DNA of 64,000 bases, from NCBI RefSeq assembly GCF_014203555.1, contig NZ_JACHJH010000002.1, positions 776,791 through 840,790 of the forward strand, written 5' to 3'. This DNA is from Streptomyces olivoverticillatus. GTDB taxonomy: Bacteria; Actinomycetota; Actinomycetes; Streptomycetales; Streptomycetaceae. Made by a program: the position numbers and the translations under genes. Below the pieces are notes generated by a model. That model searched no databases. It was not told the origin of the DNA and saw only the letters and a list, made by a program, of their open reading frames with translations. This document shows positions 9,345-17,744 of the stretch, piece by piece (within the stretch, counting starts at the first letter, position 1; each line of letters starts with the position of its first letter).

Positions 9345-10667
9345 TCAGGCGGCCCGCAGCGCCTGCGCTCCGTATCCCGGGCGGATGCCCAGGTCGCGCA
9401 GGACCGCGTGGGCCGCGCGGCGGCCCGAGAAGAGGGCGCCCTGGACCGTGCTGGTGTCGCGGTGGTCGCCGCAGACGTAGAGGCCCGACAGGAGGCGGAC
9501 CGGGCGGCGTACGTCGTGCGGGGCCGGCATCGCCGGGACGGCGTCCGGGTCGTGATGGGCGGAGACCAGCTCCCAGCCGGCCGTGGACGTGTCGTAGACG
9601 CGGGCCAGTTGGGCCCTCGCCGCGCGCTCCAGTTCGGTGACGGGCAGGGACGCGGCCGCGCCCAGGACCGTGGAGGTGATCAGGGGGCGGCCCGCGGGCG
9701 CCCGGTCCGGGTCCACGGCGCTCGCCACCGTCGTGTGCGCCACCGGGCCCCGGCGGCCCGCGGTGAGGATCAGGGAGGCGTCCCGCATCGGCGGGGCGTC
9801 GCTCGTGTGGTGCAGGACCGTGACCGGGTGGAAGCCCGGCAGCCGCAGGCCGGGGATGAGCTCCGCGGCCGCCCTGGCCCCGGTGGCGACGACCACCGAG
9901 CGGCAGCCGAGGTCGCCGTGGCCGGTGGTGCTGACGTACGTGGTGCCCACGGACGTGGCGTGGACGCCCGTACGGACCGTGCCGGGCGGCAGCCGGTCCG
10001 CCAGCAGCCGGGGGATCGTGCCCGCGCCGCCCGCCGGCAGGCAGAGCCGGCCGCGGGCGTAGCCGCGCAGGACCAGGTCGGCGCAGCGGCTGGAGGTGGT
10101 GAGGTCGGGGTCCGAGAGGAGCGAGGCCAGCAGGGGGCGCAGGAAGCCCTCGACCGTGCGCGTCGGCAGGCCCCGGGAGGAGAGCGTGGCGGCCGTGGGA
10201 CGGTCGGGGCGGGCCAGCATCCGGTCGATGGGCAGTGCGGCGAGGCGGGCCAGCGCCGCGCCGAGCCGGGCCTGGTCCAGGCCCGCGCTGCGCGAGGCGC
10301 GGGCCGCGGCGAAGGCCCGAGCGGTGGTGAAGGCCCGCCTGGCGCCGCGCAGTTCGCCCGTGCGGTGGTTGCGGCCGTCCGCGTGGACCAGCACCCCCGG
10401 GGTGAACGGACGCAGCCGCAGCTCGTCCAGGCCCGGTGTGCGCAGCAGCTCGGGGAAGGAGGTGTTGAGCAGCTGGCCCGTACGGTCCAGCCGGAAGCCG
10501 TCGATCACGTCGGTCGTCATCCGGCCGCCCGGGCTCGGGGCGGTCTCCAGGACGGTGACCGTCAGCCCGGCGCTCGTCAGGTGATGAGCTGCCGAGAGGC
10601 CGGCCAGGCCGGCCCCCACGATGACGACGTCAGCGTGGTGTGCGGTGTGGCGTGCGCTGCTGAGCAC
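9345..10667 (-). CDS. FAD-dependent amine oxidase / phytoene desaturase-like oxidoreductase
   Basis: The 440-residue protein opens with a dinucleotide-binding site (VVIVGAGLAGLSAAHHL) and the GG motif SPGGRM, and ends with the FAD-closing motif GLYVCGDHRDTSTVQGAL, the layout of the amine oxidase/protoporphyrinogen oxidase/phytoene desaturase superfamily. The substrate is unknown. Residue DRTGQLLN after the GG motif resembles plant and bacterial desaturase-like proteins. GTG 10667 is chosen because it sits directly before the Rossmann strand and behind GGGAGGG; the open frame continues upstream without sense. It is followed downstream by the same terminator as the regulator on the other strand. 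Confidence 0.85.
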   Translation of the reverse strand: MLSSARHTAHHADVVIVGAGLAGLSAAHHLTSAGLTVTVLETAPSPGGRMTTDVIDGFRLDRTGQLLNTSFPELLRTPGLDELRLRPFTPGVLVHADGRNHRTGELRGARRAFTTARAFAAARASRSAGLDQARLGAALARLAALPIDRMLARPDRPTAATLSSRGLPTRTVEGFLRPLLASLLSDPDLTTSSRCADLVLRGYARGRLCLPAGGAGTIPRLLADRLPPGTVRTGVHATSVGTTYVSTTGHGDLGCRSVVVATGARAAAELIPGLRLPGFHPVTVLHHTSDAPPMRDASLILTAGRRGPVAHTTVASAVDPDRAPAGRPLITSTVLGAAASLPVTELERAARAQLARVYDTSTAGWELVSAHHDPDAVPAMPAPHDVRRPVRLLSGLYVCGDHRDTSTVQGALFSGRRAAHAVLRDLGIRPGYGAQALRAA

Positions 10668-10827
10668 GTGCCCTCCCGGGGTCGGTCCGCTCGCTCGGAG
10701 GCCTGATGCCCTCAACCGGCGGCGGCGATGCGCGAGTTCGCCTCGACCGTAGAGAGAAATCCGGTCAATAACAGTCGCGCACGGGAAGAGCACGGTCGCA
10801 CGGTGGTCGCATAAACCATGAGTCGGT

Positions 10828-10859
10828 GCTGGGGCAGGAGCTGTCAGCTGTGCCCCAGC
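10828..10859 (-). terminator. hairpin over the 3' end of the epimerase gene
   Basis: GCTGGGGCA (10828-10836) pairs with TGCCCCAGC (10851-10859). The stop codon at 10844-10846 lies in the loop side, so the stem uses the final codons of the gene. Confidence 0.5.
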
Positions 10860-11740
10860 GCCGCGCGGACGGCGCTCTCGATGTCCGGGTGGGCGAAGGT
10901 GAAGCCGGAGTCCAGGAGCCGCCGGGGTGCGACCCGCTGACTGCTCAGCACGGTCCCCGCCATCTCGCCCAGCACCAGCCGGAGCGCCGGCGCGGGCGCG
11001 GGCAGCGGCGTCGGGCGGTGCAGCACGCGCCCCAGGGCCGCCGTCACCTCCCGGTTGGTGGCCGGGCGGGGCGCGGTGAGGTTGACCGGGCCGGACAGGG
11101 CCGCATCCGCCAGCAGGTGGCGCAGCGCGGCGATGTGGTCGTGCAGGGAGATGAAGCTCCAGTACTGCCGGCCGTCGCCGAGCCGCCCGCCCAGGCCCGC
11201 GCGGAAGAGCGGGAGGAGCTTCCCGCAGGCCCCGCCCTCGCGGGCGAGGACCACTCCGGTGCGGACGAAGACGGTCCGTACGCCCGCCTCGACGGCGGCC
11301 CCGGCGGCCTCCTCCCACTCCTGGGACAGGCCGGCGAGGAAGTCGTGGCCGGGCGGGGCGCTCTCGTCGACGGTCCGGTCGCCGGTGTCCCCGTAGAAGC
11401 CGATCGCGCTCCCGCTCACCAGGACGCGCGGCGGGGTGTCCAGGGCGGTCACGGCCTCGGCGATCGCGGCGGTGCCCAGCACCCGGCTGTCGCGCAGCTC
11501 CTTCTTGTACGCCGCGCTCCAGCGGTGGTCGCCGATGCCCGCTCCCGCGAGGTGCACCACCGCCTCGCACCCCACGAGCCCGGCGCCGTCCACCCACTGC
11601 CGCCGCGGGTCCCACGCGACCTCGTCCCGCGCGCGGGGCTCGCGCCGCACGAGCCGCACCACCTCGTGCCCGTCCGCCCGCAGGGAGCGTACGAGCGCCG
11701 TGCCGATGAGTCCGGTCGAACCGGTGATCGCGATCCGCAT
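10844..11740 (-). CDS. TIGR01777 family epimerase (YfcH/SulA-like SDR)
   Basis: A 298-residue extended SDR protein with the NAD(P)-binding motif ITGSTGLIGTALVRSL at the N-terminus, AVVHLAGAGIGDHRW in the middle, and the C-terminal DUF1731-like end (RVAPRRLLDSGFTFAHPDI). These are the hallmarks of the TIGR01777 family. The reaction is not established; related proteins are called nucleoside-diphosphate sugar epimerases or cell-division inhibitor SulA-like. ATG 11740 (MRIAITG) is chosen; ATG 11749 is in frame but adds only MGR. The GNAT gene is divergent, 72 bases away. Confidence 0.88.
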   Translation of the reverse strand: MRIAITGSTGLIGTALVRSLRADGHEVVRLVRREPRARDEVAWDPRRQWVDGAGLVGCEAVVHLAGAGIGDHRWSAAYKKELRDSRVLGTAAIAEAVTALDTPPRVLVSGSAIGFYGDTGDRTVDESAPPGHDFLAGLSQEWEEAAGAAVEAGVRTVFVRTGVVLAREGGACGKLLPLFRAGLGGRLGDGRQYWSFISLHDHIAALRHLLADAALSGPVNLTAPRPATNREVTAALGRVLHRPTPLPAPAPALRLVLGEMAGTVLSSQRVAPRRLLDSGFTFAHPDIESAVRAALGHS

Positions 11741-11812
11741 GCGTCCCATCCTGCCCTCGGATCCCGGGAATTTCAGGGGAGCAGGGTGTGAAACGCGTGC
11801 CACAGTGGGCCG

Positions 11813-12307
11813 ATGACGCAGCCCTTCATCCGCCCCGCCGCGCTCGCCGACGACGAGCCGCTCGGTGAGCTCGACCGCCGCAACTGGTCGCCCTTGCACG
11901 CCGTCATGCCCCGCCCGCTGCCGCCGTACGGGCCGTTCTTCGACGAACGGCACCGGCCCGAGCAGTTGCTGGTGGCGGAGGTGGGGGAGGAGCTCGCCGG
12001 GTACATCCGGCTCGTGCCGCCAACCCGGCTGGCGTGCCACGCCCATGTGCGGCAGATACAGGGGCTCGTCGTGGACGACCGGTTCCGGGGGCTGGGCATC
12101 GGCCGCGCGCTGCTGCGCGCGGCGGCCGACGAGGCGCGTGCGCAGGGCGCGGTGCGGCTCACGCTGCGGGTGCTCGGGCACAACACGCCCGCCCGGCGGC
12201 TCTACGCGTCGGAGGGGTTCACGGTGGAGGGCACGCTGCCGGGGGAGTTCCTGCTGGAGGGCCGGTACGTCGACGACGTACTGATGGGACGCCCCCTCAC
12301 TCCCTGA
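11813..12307 (+). CDS. GNAT family N-acetyltransferase
   Basis: A 164-residue acetyltransferase with the acetyl-CoA-binding motif A in IQGLVVDDRFRGLGIGRALL (R-G-L-G-I-G loop), followed by VLGHNTPARRLYASEGF, the usual motif B, where the Tyr is the general acid. The substrate is unknown. Its 3' end overlaps the convergent DUF4240 gene by 11 bases, with no terminator between them. Confidence 0.9.
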   Translation: MTQPFIRPAALADDEPLGELDRRNWSPLHAVMPRPLPPYGPFFDERHRPEQLLVAEVGEELAGYIRLVPPTRLACHAHVRQIQGLVVDDRFRGLGIGRALLRAAADEARAQGAVRLTLRVLGHNTPARRLYASEGFTVEGTLPGEFLLEGRYVDDVLMGRPLTP

Positions 12308-12818
12308 ACCGCTCCCACAGCCGCGGGAAGCGCTCCTCCAGCACCGCGTCGTCCTCCGGGTCGAAGGGCGAGCCCATCGGTTCCGCGGGCTGGGGCGGCA
12401 GGCCCAGGTCGGGGACCTCCGCCACGCCCGTCAGCTGCTCGTACGCCTCGTCGGCCGCGTAGCCGAGGTCCTCGGCGTCGCCGTCCACCTCCGGGTCGAA
12501 GTCGTCGAGGAGCTCGGCGAGGTGGTCCGGGTCGTGCACGGCGCCCTCGAAGACCTCCCGGCCCTGTCCGATCAGCCAGCAGCGGAAGCAGTCGAAGGCG
12601 TCGTCGCTGGCGCCGTCGAGCAGCACCGAGGCGGCGCCCCACAGGTCCCACAGGTAGGCGCGGTTGTAGCGCGCCTCGAAGTGGCGGGCGAAGTCCACGA
12701 CGTCGTCCGGGGCGAGCTGGACCAGCCGCTCGACCAGCAGATCGGCCTGGTCCTCGGCGTCTCCCTCGGCACCCTCGCGCGTGCTGTCGATCAGCTCCCA
12801 GAACTCCGTCTCGTCCAT
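12297..12818 (-). CDS. DUF4240 domain protein
   Basis: A 173-residue acidic protein starting MDETEFWELID, followed by LLVERLVQLAPDDVVDFARHF and AYLWDLWGAASVLLDG, then FRCWLIGQGREVF. This is the standard DUF4240 profile, common in actinobacteria and of unknown function. ATG 12818 gives the family N-terminus; one more Met lies just before it at 12821. Two cysteines occur close together in FDCFRCW. The last 11 bases overlap the GNAT gene tail to tail. Confidence 0.85.
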   Translation of the reverse strand: MDETEFWELIDSTREGAEGDAEDQADLLVERLVQLAPDDVVDFARHFEARYNRAYLWDLWGAASVLLDGASDDAFDCFRCWLIGQGREVFEGAVHDPDHLAELLDDFDPEVDGDAEDLGYAADEAYEQLTGVAEVPDLGLPPQPAEPMGSPFDPEDDAVLEERFPRLWERFRE

Positions 12819-12916
12819 CACGGCACCAGCATCGGGCCTGCCGGTGGGCTGCGCACGCGGAGCGGTCCGGATGCGGCCGTGTCGTTACCGGGGACAGTGG
12901 TGCGCGATGGCCGGAA

Positions 12917-12941
12917 ATACCAGACAGGAGTTGTCCGGTAT
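12917..12941. promoter_or_regulatory. inverted repeat upstream of the SDR gene
   Basis: Arms ATACCAGACA and TGTCCGGTAT (one mismatch) with a 5-base spacer, 55 bases before the SDR start and about 100 bases before the divergent DUF4240 start. Size and position suit a dimeric repressor operator; no regulator is identified. Confidence 0.4.
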
Positions 12942-12995
12942 CGGTGTCAGGGTCGTCTTCGTCACCCAGGAGCGGAACGAGAGGACTCTTCGGAC

Positions 12996-13940
12996 GTGCG
13001 TACCCAGGACGTGCAGGGCAAGAAGGACGAGGGACCACTGGCGGGCAAGGTCGCGCTGGTCGCGGGCGCCACGCGGGGAGCGGGCCGGGCCATGGCGGTG
13101 GCGCTCGGCGAGGCCGGGGCCGTGGTGTACGCGACCGGGCGCACGACGCGCGAGCGGCGCAGCGAGGTCGGCCGGGCGGAGACCATCGAGGAGACGGCGG
13201 AGCTGGTCACGGCGGCGGGCGGCACCGGCATCGCGGTGCCCACCGACCACCTGGTGCCCGAGCAGGTCGAGGAGCTCGTCGGGCGCATCGAGCGGGAGCA
13301 GGGGCGGCTCGACGTGCTGGTCAACGACGTGTGGGGCGGCGACCACCTGCTGGAGTTCGACAAGAAGGCCTGGGAGGTGGACCTCGCGGCGGGCCTGCGC
13401 ATGATGCGGCTCTCCGTCGAGACGCACCTCGTCACCAGCCACTACGCGCTGCCGCTGCTCATCCGGCGGCCGGGCGGGCTGGTCGTGGAGATCACGGACG
13501 GGACGGCGGAGTTCAACACCGCGCACTACCGGGGCAACCTCTTCTTCGAACTCGCCAAGTACGGCCCGGTGCGGATGGCGTTCGGCCTCGCCGAGGAACT
13601 GCGGGAGTACGGCGGGACGGCCGTCTGCCTCAGCCCCGGCTTCCTGCGCTCGGAGGAGATGCTCGACCACTTCGGTGTCACGGAGGCCACTTGGCGGCGG
13701 GCGGTGGAGAAGGACCCGCACTTCGCCGTCGCCGAGTCCCCGGCCTTCATCGGACGAGCCGTCGTGGCGCTGGCCACCGACCCCGGCCGGGCGCGCTGGA
13801 GCGGCCGTTCCGTCTCCAGCGGCGAACTGGCCGAGGACTACGGGTTCACCGACACGGACGGCTCCCGGCCGCACGCCTTCGCCTACTTCGAGGAGGTGGT
13901 CTTCGGGGGCAAGGAGGCAACGGCCGAGGACTACCGGTAG
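12996..13940 (+). CDS. short-chain dehydrogenase/reductase
   Basis: A 314-residue SDR protein with the cofactor motif LVAGATRGAGRAMAVAL (TGxxxGxG in the variant AGATRGAG) and the VLVNDVWGGD strand (variant of NNAG). The usual Ser...YxxxK catalytic set is altered: after VEITDG the sequence reads AHYRGNLFFELAK, so Tyr and Lys are shifted relative to the classical spacing. This atypical subgroup is annotated simply as SDR oxidoreductase. GTG 12996 is the likely start with GAGAGG upstream; GTG 13011 is an alternative. It overlaps the convergent WYL regulator by 10 bases. Confidence 0.82.
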   Translation: MRTQDVQGKKDEGPLAGKVALVAGATRGAGRAMAVALGEAGAVVYATGRTTRERRSEVGRAETIEETAELVTAAGGTGIAVPTDHLVPEQVEELVGRIEREQGRLDVLVNDVWGGDHLLEFDKKAWEVDLAAGLRMMRLSVETHLVTSHYALPLLIRRPGGLVVEITDGTAEFNTAHYRGNLFFELAKYGPVRMAFGLAEELREYGGTAVCLSPGFLRSEEMLDHFGVTEATWRRAVEKDPHFAVAESPAFIGRAVVALATDPGRARWSGRSVSSGELAEDYGFTDTDGSRPHAFAYFEEVVFGGKEATAEDYR

Positions 13941-14902
13941 AGCGCAGCACTGCGGGCCGCCGCCCGTGCGAAGCGTTCGCGCAGTGGCGGCGGCCCCAGC
14001 AGCTCCGCCTCGGGGCCGAGCGCCAGCAGCTGCTCGTAGGCCACGTCCAGGCTCTCGACGGGCAGGGTGACGGTGACGCGCCCTTGCCCGTCGGGCGGCG
14101 GCGCCGCCCCGACCGCTTCCCGGGTTGTCGCCGGGTCCGTCACGTGCGGCAGCCGCCGTACGCCCTCGGGGGTCAGGCGCAGCTCCACGCGGTCGCGCAG
14201 GATCGAGCGGGCGAAGCCGGCCGCCCGCTCCTCCCAGAAGGCCGGGAGGTCGAAGTCGTCCATGCGCCGGAAGGGCTCCTCGCCCACGGCGGCCGCCGTG
14301 AAGCGGTCCACGCGGTAGACGCGGAAGTCGTCGCCCGCACGGGCCGCCAGATACCAGACGCCCGCTTTCAGGACGAGCCCGTACGGCTCCAGCTCGCGCT
14401 CGGCGTCCGCGCCGGTGTCCTTGCGGCGGTAGCGGGCGGTGAGGCGGCGGTCGTCCCAGACGGCGTCCGCGATCATGGGCAGCAGCGCGGGCGGTTCGGC
14501 GGGCTGCCACCAGCCGGGCGCGTCCAGGTGGAAGCGCTGGGCCGCGCTCGACGGGGCGTCCCTCAGCTCCGGCAGCAGGGCCGCCGAGACCTTGAGGCGG
14601 GCGGCGGAGGCGGCGTCGGCCAGGCCCATCTCGCGCAGCGCGGACGGCACCCCGGAGAGGAAGAGGACTTCGGCTTCGGTCCGGCCCAGGCCGGTCAGCC
14701 TGGTGCGGTAGCCGCCGACGAGACGGTAGCCGCCGGTGCGGCCGCGGTCGGCGTAGACGGGGACGCCCGCTTCGGACAGGGCGAGGACGTCCCGGGCGAC
14801 GGTGCGCTCCGAGACCTCCAGGTGCCGGGCCAGCTCGCCGCCCGTCATGGACGGGCGGGACTGGAGCAGGAGCACCAACTTGATCAGACGGGCCGCGCGC
14901 AT
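13931..14902 (-). CDS. YafY/WYL-domain transcriptional regulator
   Basis: A 323-residue protein with an N-terminal DeoR/HTH_11-type winged helix (ARLIKLVLLLQSRPSMTGGELA, then EVSERTVARDVLALS) and a downstream WYL domain (LEPYGLVLKAGVWYLAAR, containing the W-Y-L triplet) plus a WCX-like C-terminal extension (VTLPVESLDVAYEQLLALG). WYL domains bind small ligands or nucleic acid and often regulate DNA-damage, defence or metabolic genes. ATG 14902 follows a GGGGGG tract. The gene overlaps the SDR gene tail to tail, so the SDR is a plausible but unproven target. A large inverted repeat and a palindrome lie in the 267 bases upstream. Confidence 0.88.
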   Translation of the reverse strand: MRAARLIKLVLLLQSRPSMTGGELARHLEVSERTVARDVLALSEAGVPVYADRGRTGGYRLVGGYRTRLTGLGRTEAEVLFLSGVPSALREMGLADAASAARLKVSAALLPELRDAPSSAAQRFHLDAPGWWQPAEPPALLPMIADAVWDDRRLTARYRRKDTGADAERELEPYGLVLKAGVWYLAARAGDDFRVYRVDRFTAAAVGEEPFRRMDDFDLPAFWEERAAGFARSILRDRVELRLTPEGVRRLPHVTDPATTREAVGAAPPPDGQGRVTVTLPVESLDVAYEQLLALGPEAELLGPPPLRERFARAAARSAALYR

Positions 14903-14954
14903 CCCCCCATGATGCGCGGGACCGCCGACAGCGCGGGGCGCCGCGGCGTGGGGC

Positions 14955-15018
14955 GTGACGACAGGAGCCCGCGTGCCAGCCAGGGCAGTGGATTGAGCGC
15001 GCGGGGTCCTGTCGTCAC
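14955..15018. repeat. 64-base structured inverted repeat
   Basis: Outer arms GTGACGACAGGA (14955-14966) and TCCTGTCGTCAC (15007-15018) are perfect complements. Inside, CCCGCG/CGCGGG and TGCC/GGCA can form further stems. It lies in the leader region of the WYL gene (53 bases before its start on the minus strand). It could be a structured 5' UTR, a small RNA or a terminator for the GntR gene; the sequence does not decide. Confidence 0.5.
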
Positions 15019-15082
15019 CCCTGAGCCTCGCCGCGACACAGGACAGGGCGCGCGGCGTGGCTCCGGCGGAGACGATACGCCT

Positions 15083-15101
15083 TTGATCGATGATCGATCA
15101 A
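15083..15101. promoter_or_regulatory. perfect palindrome, candidate operator
   Basis: The 19 bases TTGATCGATGATCGATCAA are a perfect palindrome with one central base. On the minus strand a TTGATC inside it is followed after 18 bases by TATCGT, which could be a promoter for the structured repeat and WYL gene. It lies 69 bases beyond the end of the GntR gene. Confidence 0.5.
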
Positions 15102-15169
15102 TGCCCTTGCTGGCGGATTCCGTGGGCGGAATGTGCGGATGGTGTGTCGTCCGGGCCGACGGCGGCCCC

Positions 15170-15826
15170 TCAGACGCGAGGGGCGCAGCTCAGGACGTGG
15201 GTCTTCAGCAGCTCGCCGATGCGCGGATCGCGCCGCGCGAAGGCCGCCACGAGCTCGGCGTGATCCTCGGCGTGGGCCCGCGGCTCGGGGCTCAGCCAGC
15301 GGATCGACAAGGTCGTCCAGACCTCGATGCCCAGCGACTCCCAGGTGTGCAGCAGCACCGAATTCCCGGAGGCCAGCACGATCTCGCGGTGGAAGGCCAC
15401 CGTGTGCCGCACCTGCGCCTCGCCGTCGCCCGTCCGGTCGGCCGCCCGCAGCGCGGCCACCTCCCGCTCCAGCGCGGAGGTGTCCTCGGCCAGGCTGCCC
15501 GCGGCCAGCTCCGCGGCCACCTGCTCCAGGCCCGCGCGCACCGGGTAGCTCTCCTTGAGGTCGGCGGCGGTCAGCTCGCGCACCCGTACGCCCTTGTTGG
15601 GCGCCGATTCGATCAGCCGCAGCGACTCCAGCTCCCGCAGCGCCTCGCGCACCGGGGTCTGGCTCACCAGCAGCTCGGCGGCAATCCGCCGCTCCACGAT
15701 CCGCTCGCCCGGCTGCCAGCGCCCGCTGACGATCCCTTCGAGGATGTGCTCGCGGATCTGCTCGCGCAGCGAGTGGACGACGGGTGGTGACATGGGGCGC
15801 TCCTCGGCGGGCTCGGTCGGGGTCAT
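15170..15826 (-). CDS. GntR family regulator, FCD (FadR) type
   Basis: A 218-residue regulator with a winged-helix N-terminus (SLREQIREHILEGIVSG, then LLVSQTPVREALRELESLRL, the recognition helix with the signature PVREALR) and a C-terminal all-helical FCD ligand domain (ELVAAFARRD, with metal-site histidines in TVAFHREIV and AEDHAELV). Such proteins usually sense carboxylic acids. In Streptomyces a GntR gene sits beside the sucB/lpdA genes, and a role in 2-oxoacid dehydrogenase control is a reasonable inference. It is separated from sucB by a terminator, so it is not simply cotranscribed. Confidence 0.9.
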   Translation of the reverse strand: MTPTEPAEERPMSPPVVHSLREQIREHILEGIVSGRWQPGERIVERRIAAELLVSQTPVREALRELESLRLIESAPNKGVRVRELTAADLKESYPVRAGLEQVAAELAAGSLAEDTSALEREVAALRAADRTGDGEAQVRHTVAFHREIVLASGNSVLLHTWESLGIEVWTTLSIRWLSPEPRAHAEDHAELVAAFARRDPRIGELLKTHVLSCAPRV

Positions 15827-15864
15827 GGGCTGCGGGGTCGTTGTACTGGTTGTTCTTACGCCGA

Positions 15865-15911
15865 AGGGCGCGGTCCCGGCTCGTAGGGATACGAAGCCGG
15901 GACCGCGCCCT
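15865..15911 (-). terminator. sucB terminator
   Basis: A perfect 17-bp stem (AGGGCGCGGTCCCGGCT and complement) around a 13-base loop, 20 bases after the sucB stop. Confidence 0.85.
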
Positions 15912-15931
15912 GCGCTGTGCGAGCCGTGCCC

Positions 15932-17695
15932 TTACAGACCGATCTCGGTCTCGAACTCGGCGGCCTCCAGGATCTGCTTGACCGTCGTCAGGTAACGGGC
16001 CGCGTCGGCACCGTCCACCAGGCGGTGGTCGTAGGAGAGCGCCAGGTACGTCATGTCGCGCACCGCGATGGTCTCGCCCAGCTCCGGGTGGTTGATGACC
16101 ACCGGGCGCTTGACGGTCGCGCCGATGCCCAGGATCGCCACCTGGTTCGGGGGCACGATGACCGTGTCGAACAGCGCACCGCGCGAGCCGGTGTTGCTGA
16201 TCGTGAAGGTGGCGCCGGCCAGGTCGTCCGGGCTGATCTTGCTGGAACGGACCTTGCCCGCCAGCTCCGCCGTCTTCTTGGCGACGCCCGCGATGTTGAG
16301 GTCACCCGCACCCTTGATGACCGGGGTCATCAGGCCCTTCTCCGAGTCGACGGCGATGCCGACGTTCTCGGAGTCGAAGTAGGTGATGGTGCCCTCGTCC
16401 TCGTTGATCCGGGCGTTGATGACCGGGTGGGCCTTCAGCGCCTGGACGGCGGCCTTGACGAAGAACGGCATCGGGGACAGCTTGACGCCCTCACGGGCGG
16501 CGAAGGCGTCCTTGGCCTTGTTGCGCATCCGCATGATCTTGGTGATGTCCACCTCGACCACGGAGGTCAGCTGCGCCTGGCCGTGCAGCGCCTTCATCAT
16601 GTTGTCGGCGATGACCTTGCGCATGCGCGGCATCTTGACCGTCTGACCGCGCAGCGGGGACGCCTCGACGGCCGGGGCCTTCGCAGCGGCCGGAGCGGCA
16701 GCAGCGGGGGCCGGGGCGGCCTTCGCGGCCTCGGCGGCGGCGATGACGTCCTGCTTGCGGATGCGGCCACCGACGCCGGTGCCCGCGACGGTGCCCAGGT
16801 CGACGCCGGACTCGGCGGCGAGCTTGCGCACCAGCGGGGTGACGTACGCGCCGTCGGCCGCGGGGGCGGCCGGGGCCGGAGCGGCCGGAGCCACCGGCGC
16901 GGGGGCCGGGGCAGCCGGGGCCGGAGCCGGGGCAGCCGGGGCGGCAGCGACGGGGGCCGGAGCCGGAGCAGCAGCCGGAGCCGGGGCGGCCGGGGCAGCG
17001 GGCGCCGGAGCCGGAGCGGCCGGGGCGGGGGCAGCGGCCGGAGCCGGAGCGGCGGCGGCCGGAGCGGCACCCGCGACACCGATGACGGCGAGCTTGGCGC
17101 CGACCTCGGCGACCTCGTCCTCACCGACGGTGATCTCCAGCAGCACGCCGGAGGCCGGGGCGGGGATCTCGGTGTCGACCTTGTCGGTGGAGACCTCGAG
17201 CAGCGGCTCGTCCTCCACGACCTCCTCGCCGACCTCCTTGAGCCAGCGGGTGACGGTGCCCTCGGTGACCGACTCGCCCAGTGCGGGCAGCACGACGTCG
17301 GTGCCGGTGGCAGCGCCCGCCGGAGCGGCGGCCGGGGCCGGGGCCGCGGGGGCCTCGGCTACGGGGGCGGCGGCGGGGGCCTCGGCCACCGGGGCCGGGG
17401 CGGCCGGAGCCTCGGCGGCGGCCGCGGCCGGAGCCGGGGCAGCAGCCGGGGCGCCGGTGCCGTCGTCGATGATGGCCAGCTCGGAGCCGACCTCGACCGT
17501 CTCGTCCTCGGCCACCTTGATGGAGGCGAGGATGCCGGACGCGGGGGCCGGGATCTCGGTGTCGACCTTGTCGGTGGAGACCTCGAGCAGCGGCTCGTCG
17601 GCCTCCACGCGCTCACCCTCGGCCTTGAGCCATCGGGTGACGGTGCCCTCGGTCACGCTCTCGCCGAGCGCCGGCAGGGTTACGGAAACCGCCAT
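15932..17695 (-). CDS. sucB: dihydrolipoyl acyltransferase E2 with two lipoyl domains
   Basis: The E2 core of a 2-oxoacid dehydrogenase complex (annotated as succinyltransferase in Streptomyces; an acetyltransferase role for pyruvate dehydrogenase is equally possible). The 587 residues hold lipoyl domain 1 (residues 1-77, lipoylated Lys43 in STDKVD), an Ala/Pro linker, lipoyl domain 2 (about 132-206, Lys172), a second long Ala/Pro linker, the E3-binding domain (about 285-322, [12 protein letters not shown]), and the catalytic domain ending with [12 protein letters not shown] near 556 (catalytic His and Asp). The lipA and lipB products supply its lipoate. It is cotranscribed with lpdA, 49 bases upstream. 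The two lipoyl domains share a 50-bp identical DNA stretch. Confidence 0.95.
   Translation of the reverse strand: MAVSVTLPALGESVTEGTVTRWLKAEGERVEADEPLLEVSTDKVDTEIPAPASGILASIKVAEDETVEVGSELAIIDDGTGAPAAAPAPAAAAAEAPAAPAPVAEAPAAAPVAEAPAAPAPAAAPAGAATGTDVVLPALGESVTEGTVTRWLKEVGEEVVEDEPLLEVSTDKVDTEIPAPASGVLLEITVGEDEVAEVGAKLAVIGVAGAAPAAAAPAPAAAPAPAAPAPAPAAPAAPAPAAAPAPAPVAAAPAAPAPAPAAPAPAPVAPAAPAPAAPAADGAYVTPLVRKLAAESGVDLGTVAGTGVGGRIRKQDVIAAAEAAKAAPAPAAAAPAAAKAPAVEASPLRGQTVKMPRMRKVIADNMMKALHGQAQLTSVVEVDITKIMRMRNKAKDAFAAREGVKLSPMPFFVKAAVQALKAHPVINARINEDEGTITYFDSENVGIAVDSEKGLMTPVIKGAGDLNIAGVAKKTAELAGKVRSSKISPDDLAGATFTISNTGSRGALFDTVIVPPNQVAILGIGATVKRPVVINHPELGETIAVRDMTYLALSYDHRLVDGADAARYLTTVKQILEAAEFETEIGL
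16870..17065. repeat. Ala/Pro linker low-complexity repeat in sucB
   Basis: Imperfect tandem units built on GCCGGAGCCGGGGC encode the alanine-proline swinging arm between lipoyl domain 2 and the E3-binding domain. A shorter stretch of the same kind lies at about 17310-17455. Confidence 0.7.
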
Positions 17696-17744
17696 GATTG
17701 CGGTTGCTCCTTACGATTAGTGCGGATGGTGGTGCGCTCGGGAC

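Noticed and set aside
7776..10706. 976-codon plus-strand frame
   Set aside because: It spans the regulator in the wrong frame and the amine oxidase on the wrong strand; arginine/alanine-rich shadow.
16743..17720. Plus-strand Ala/Gly-rich frame opposite sucB
   Set aside because: It reads the repetitive linker codons of sucB backwards; the repeat makes all frames open.
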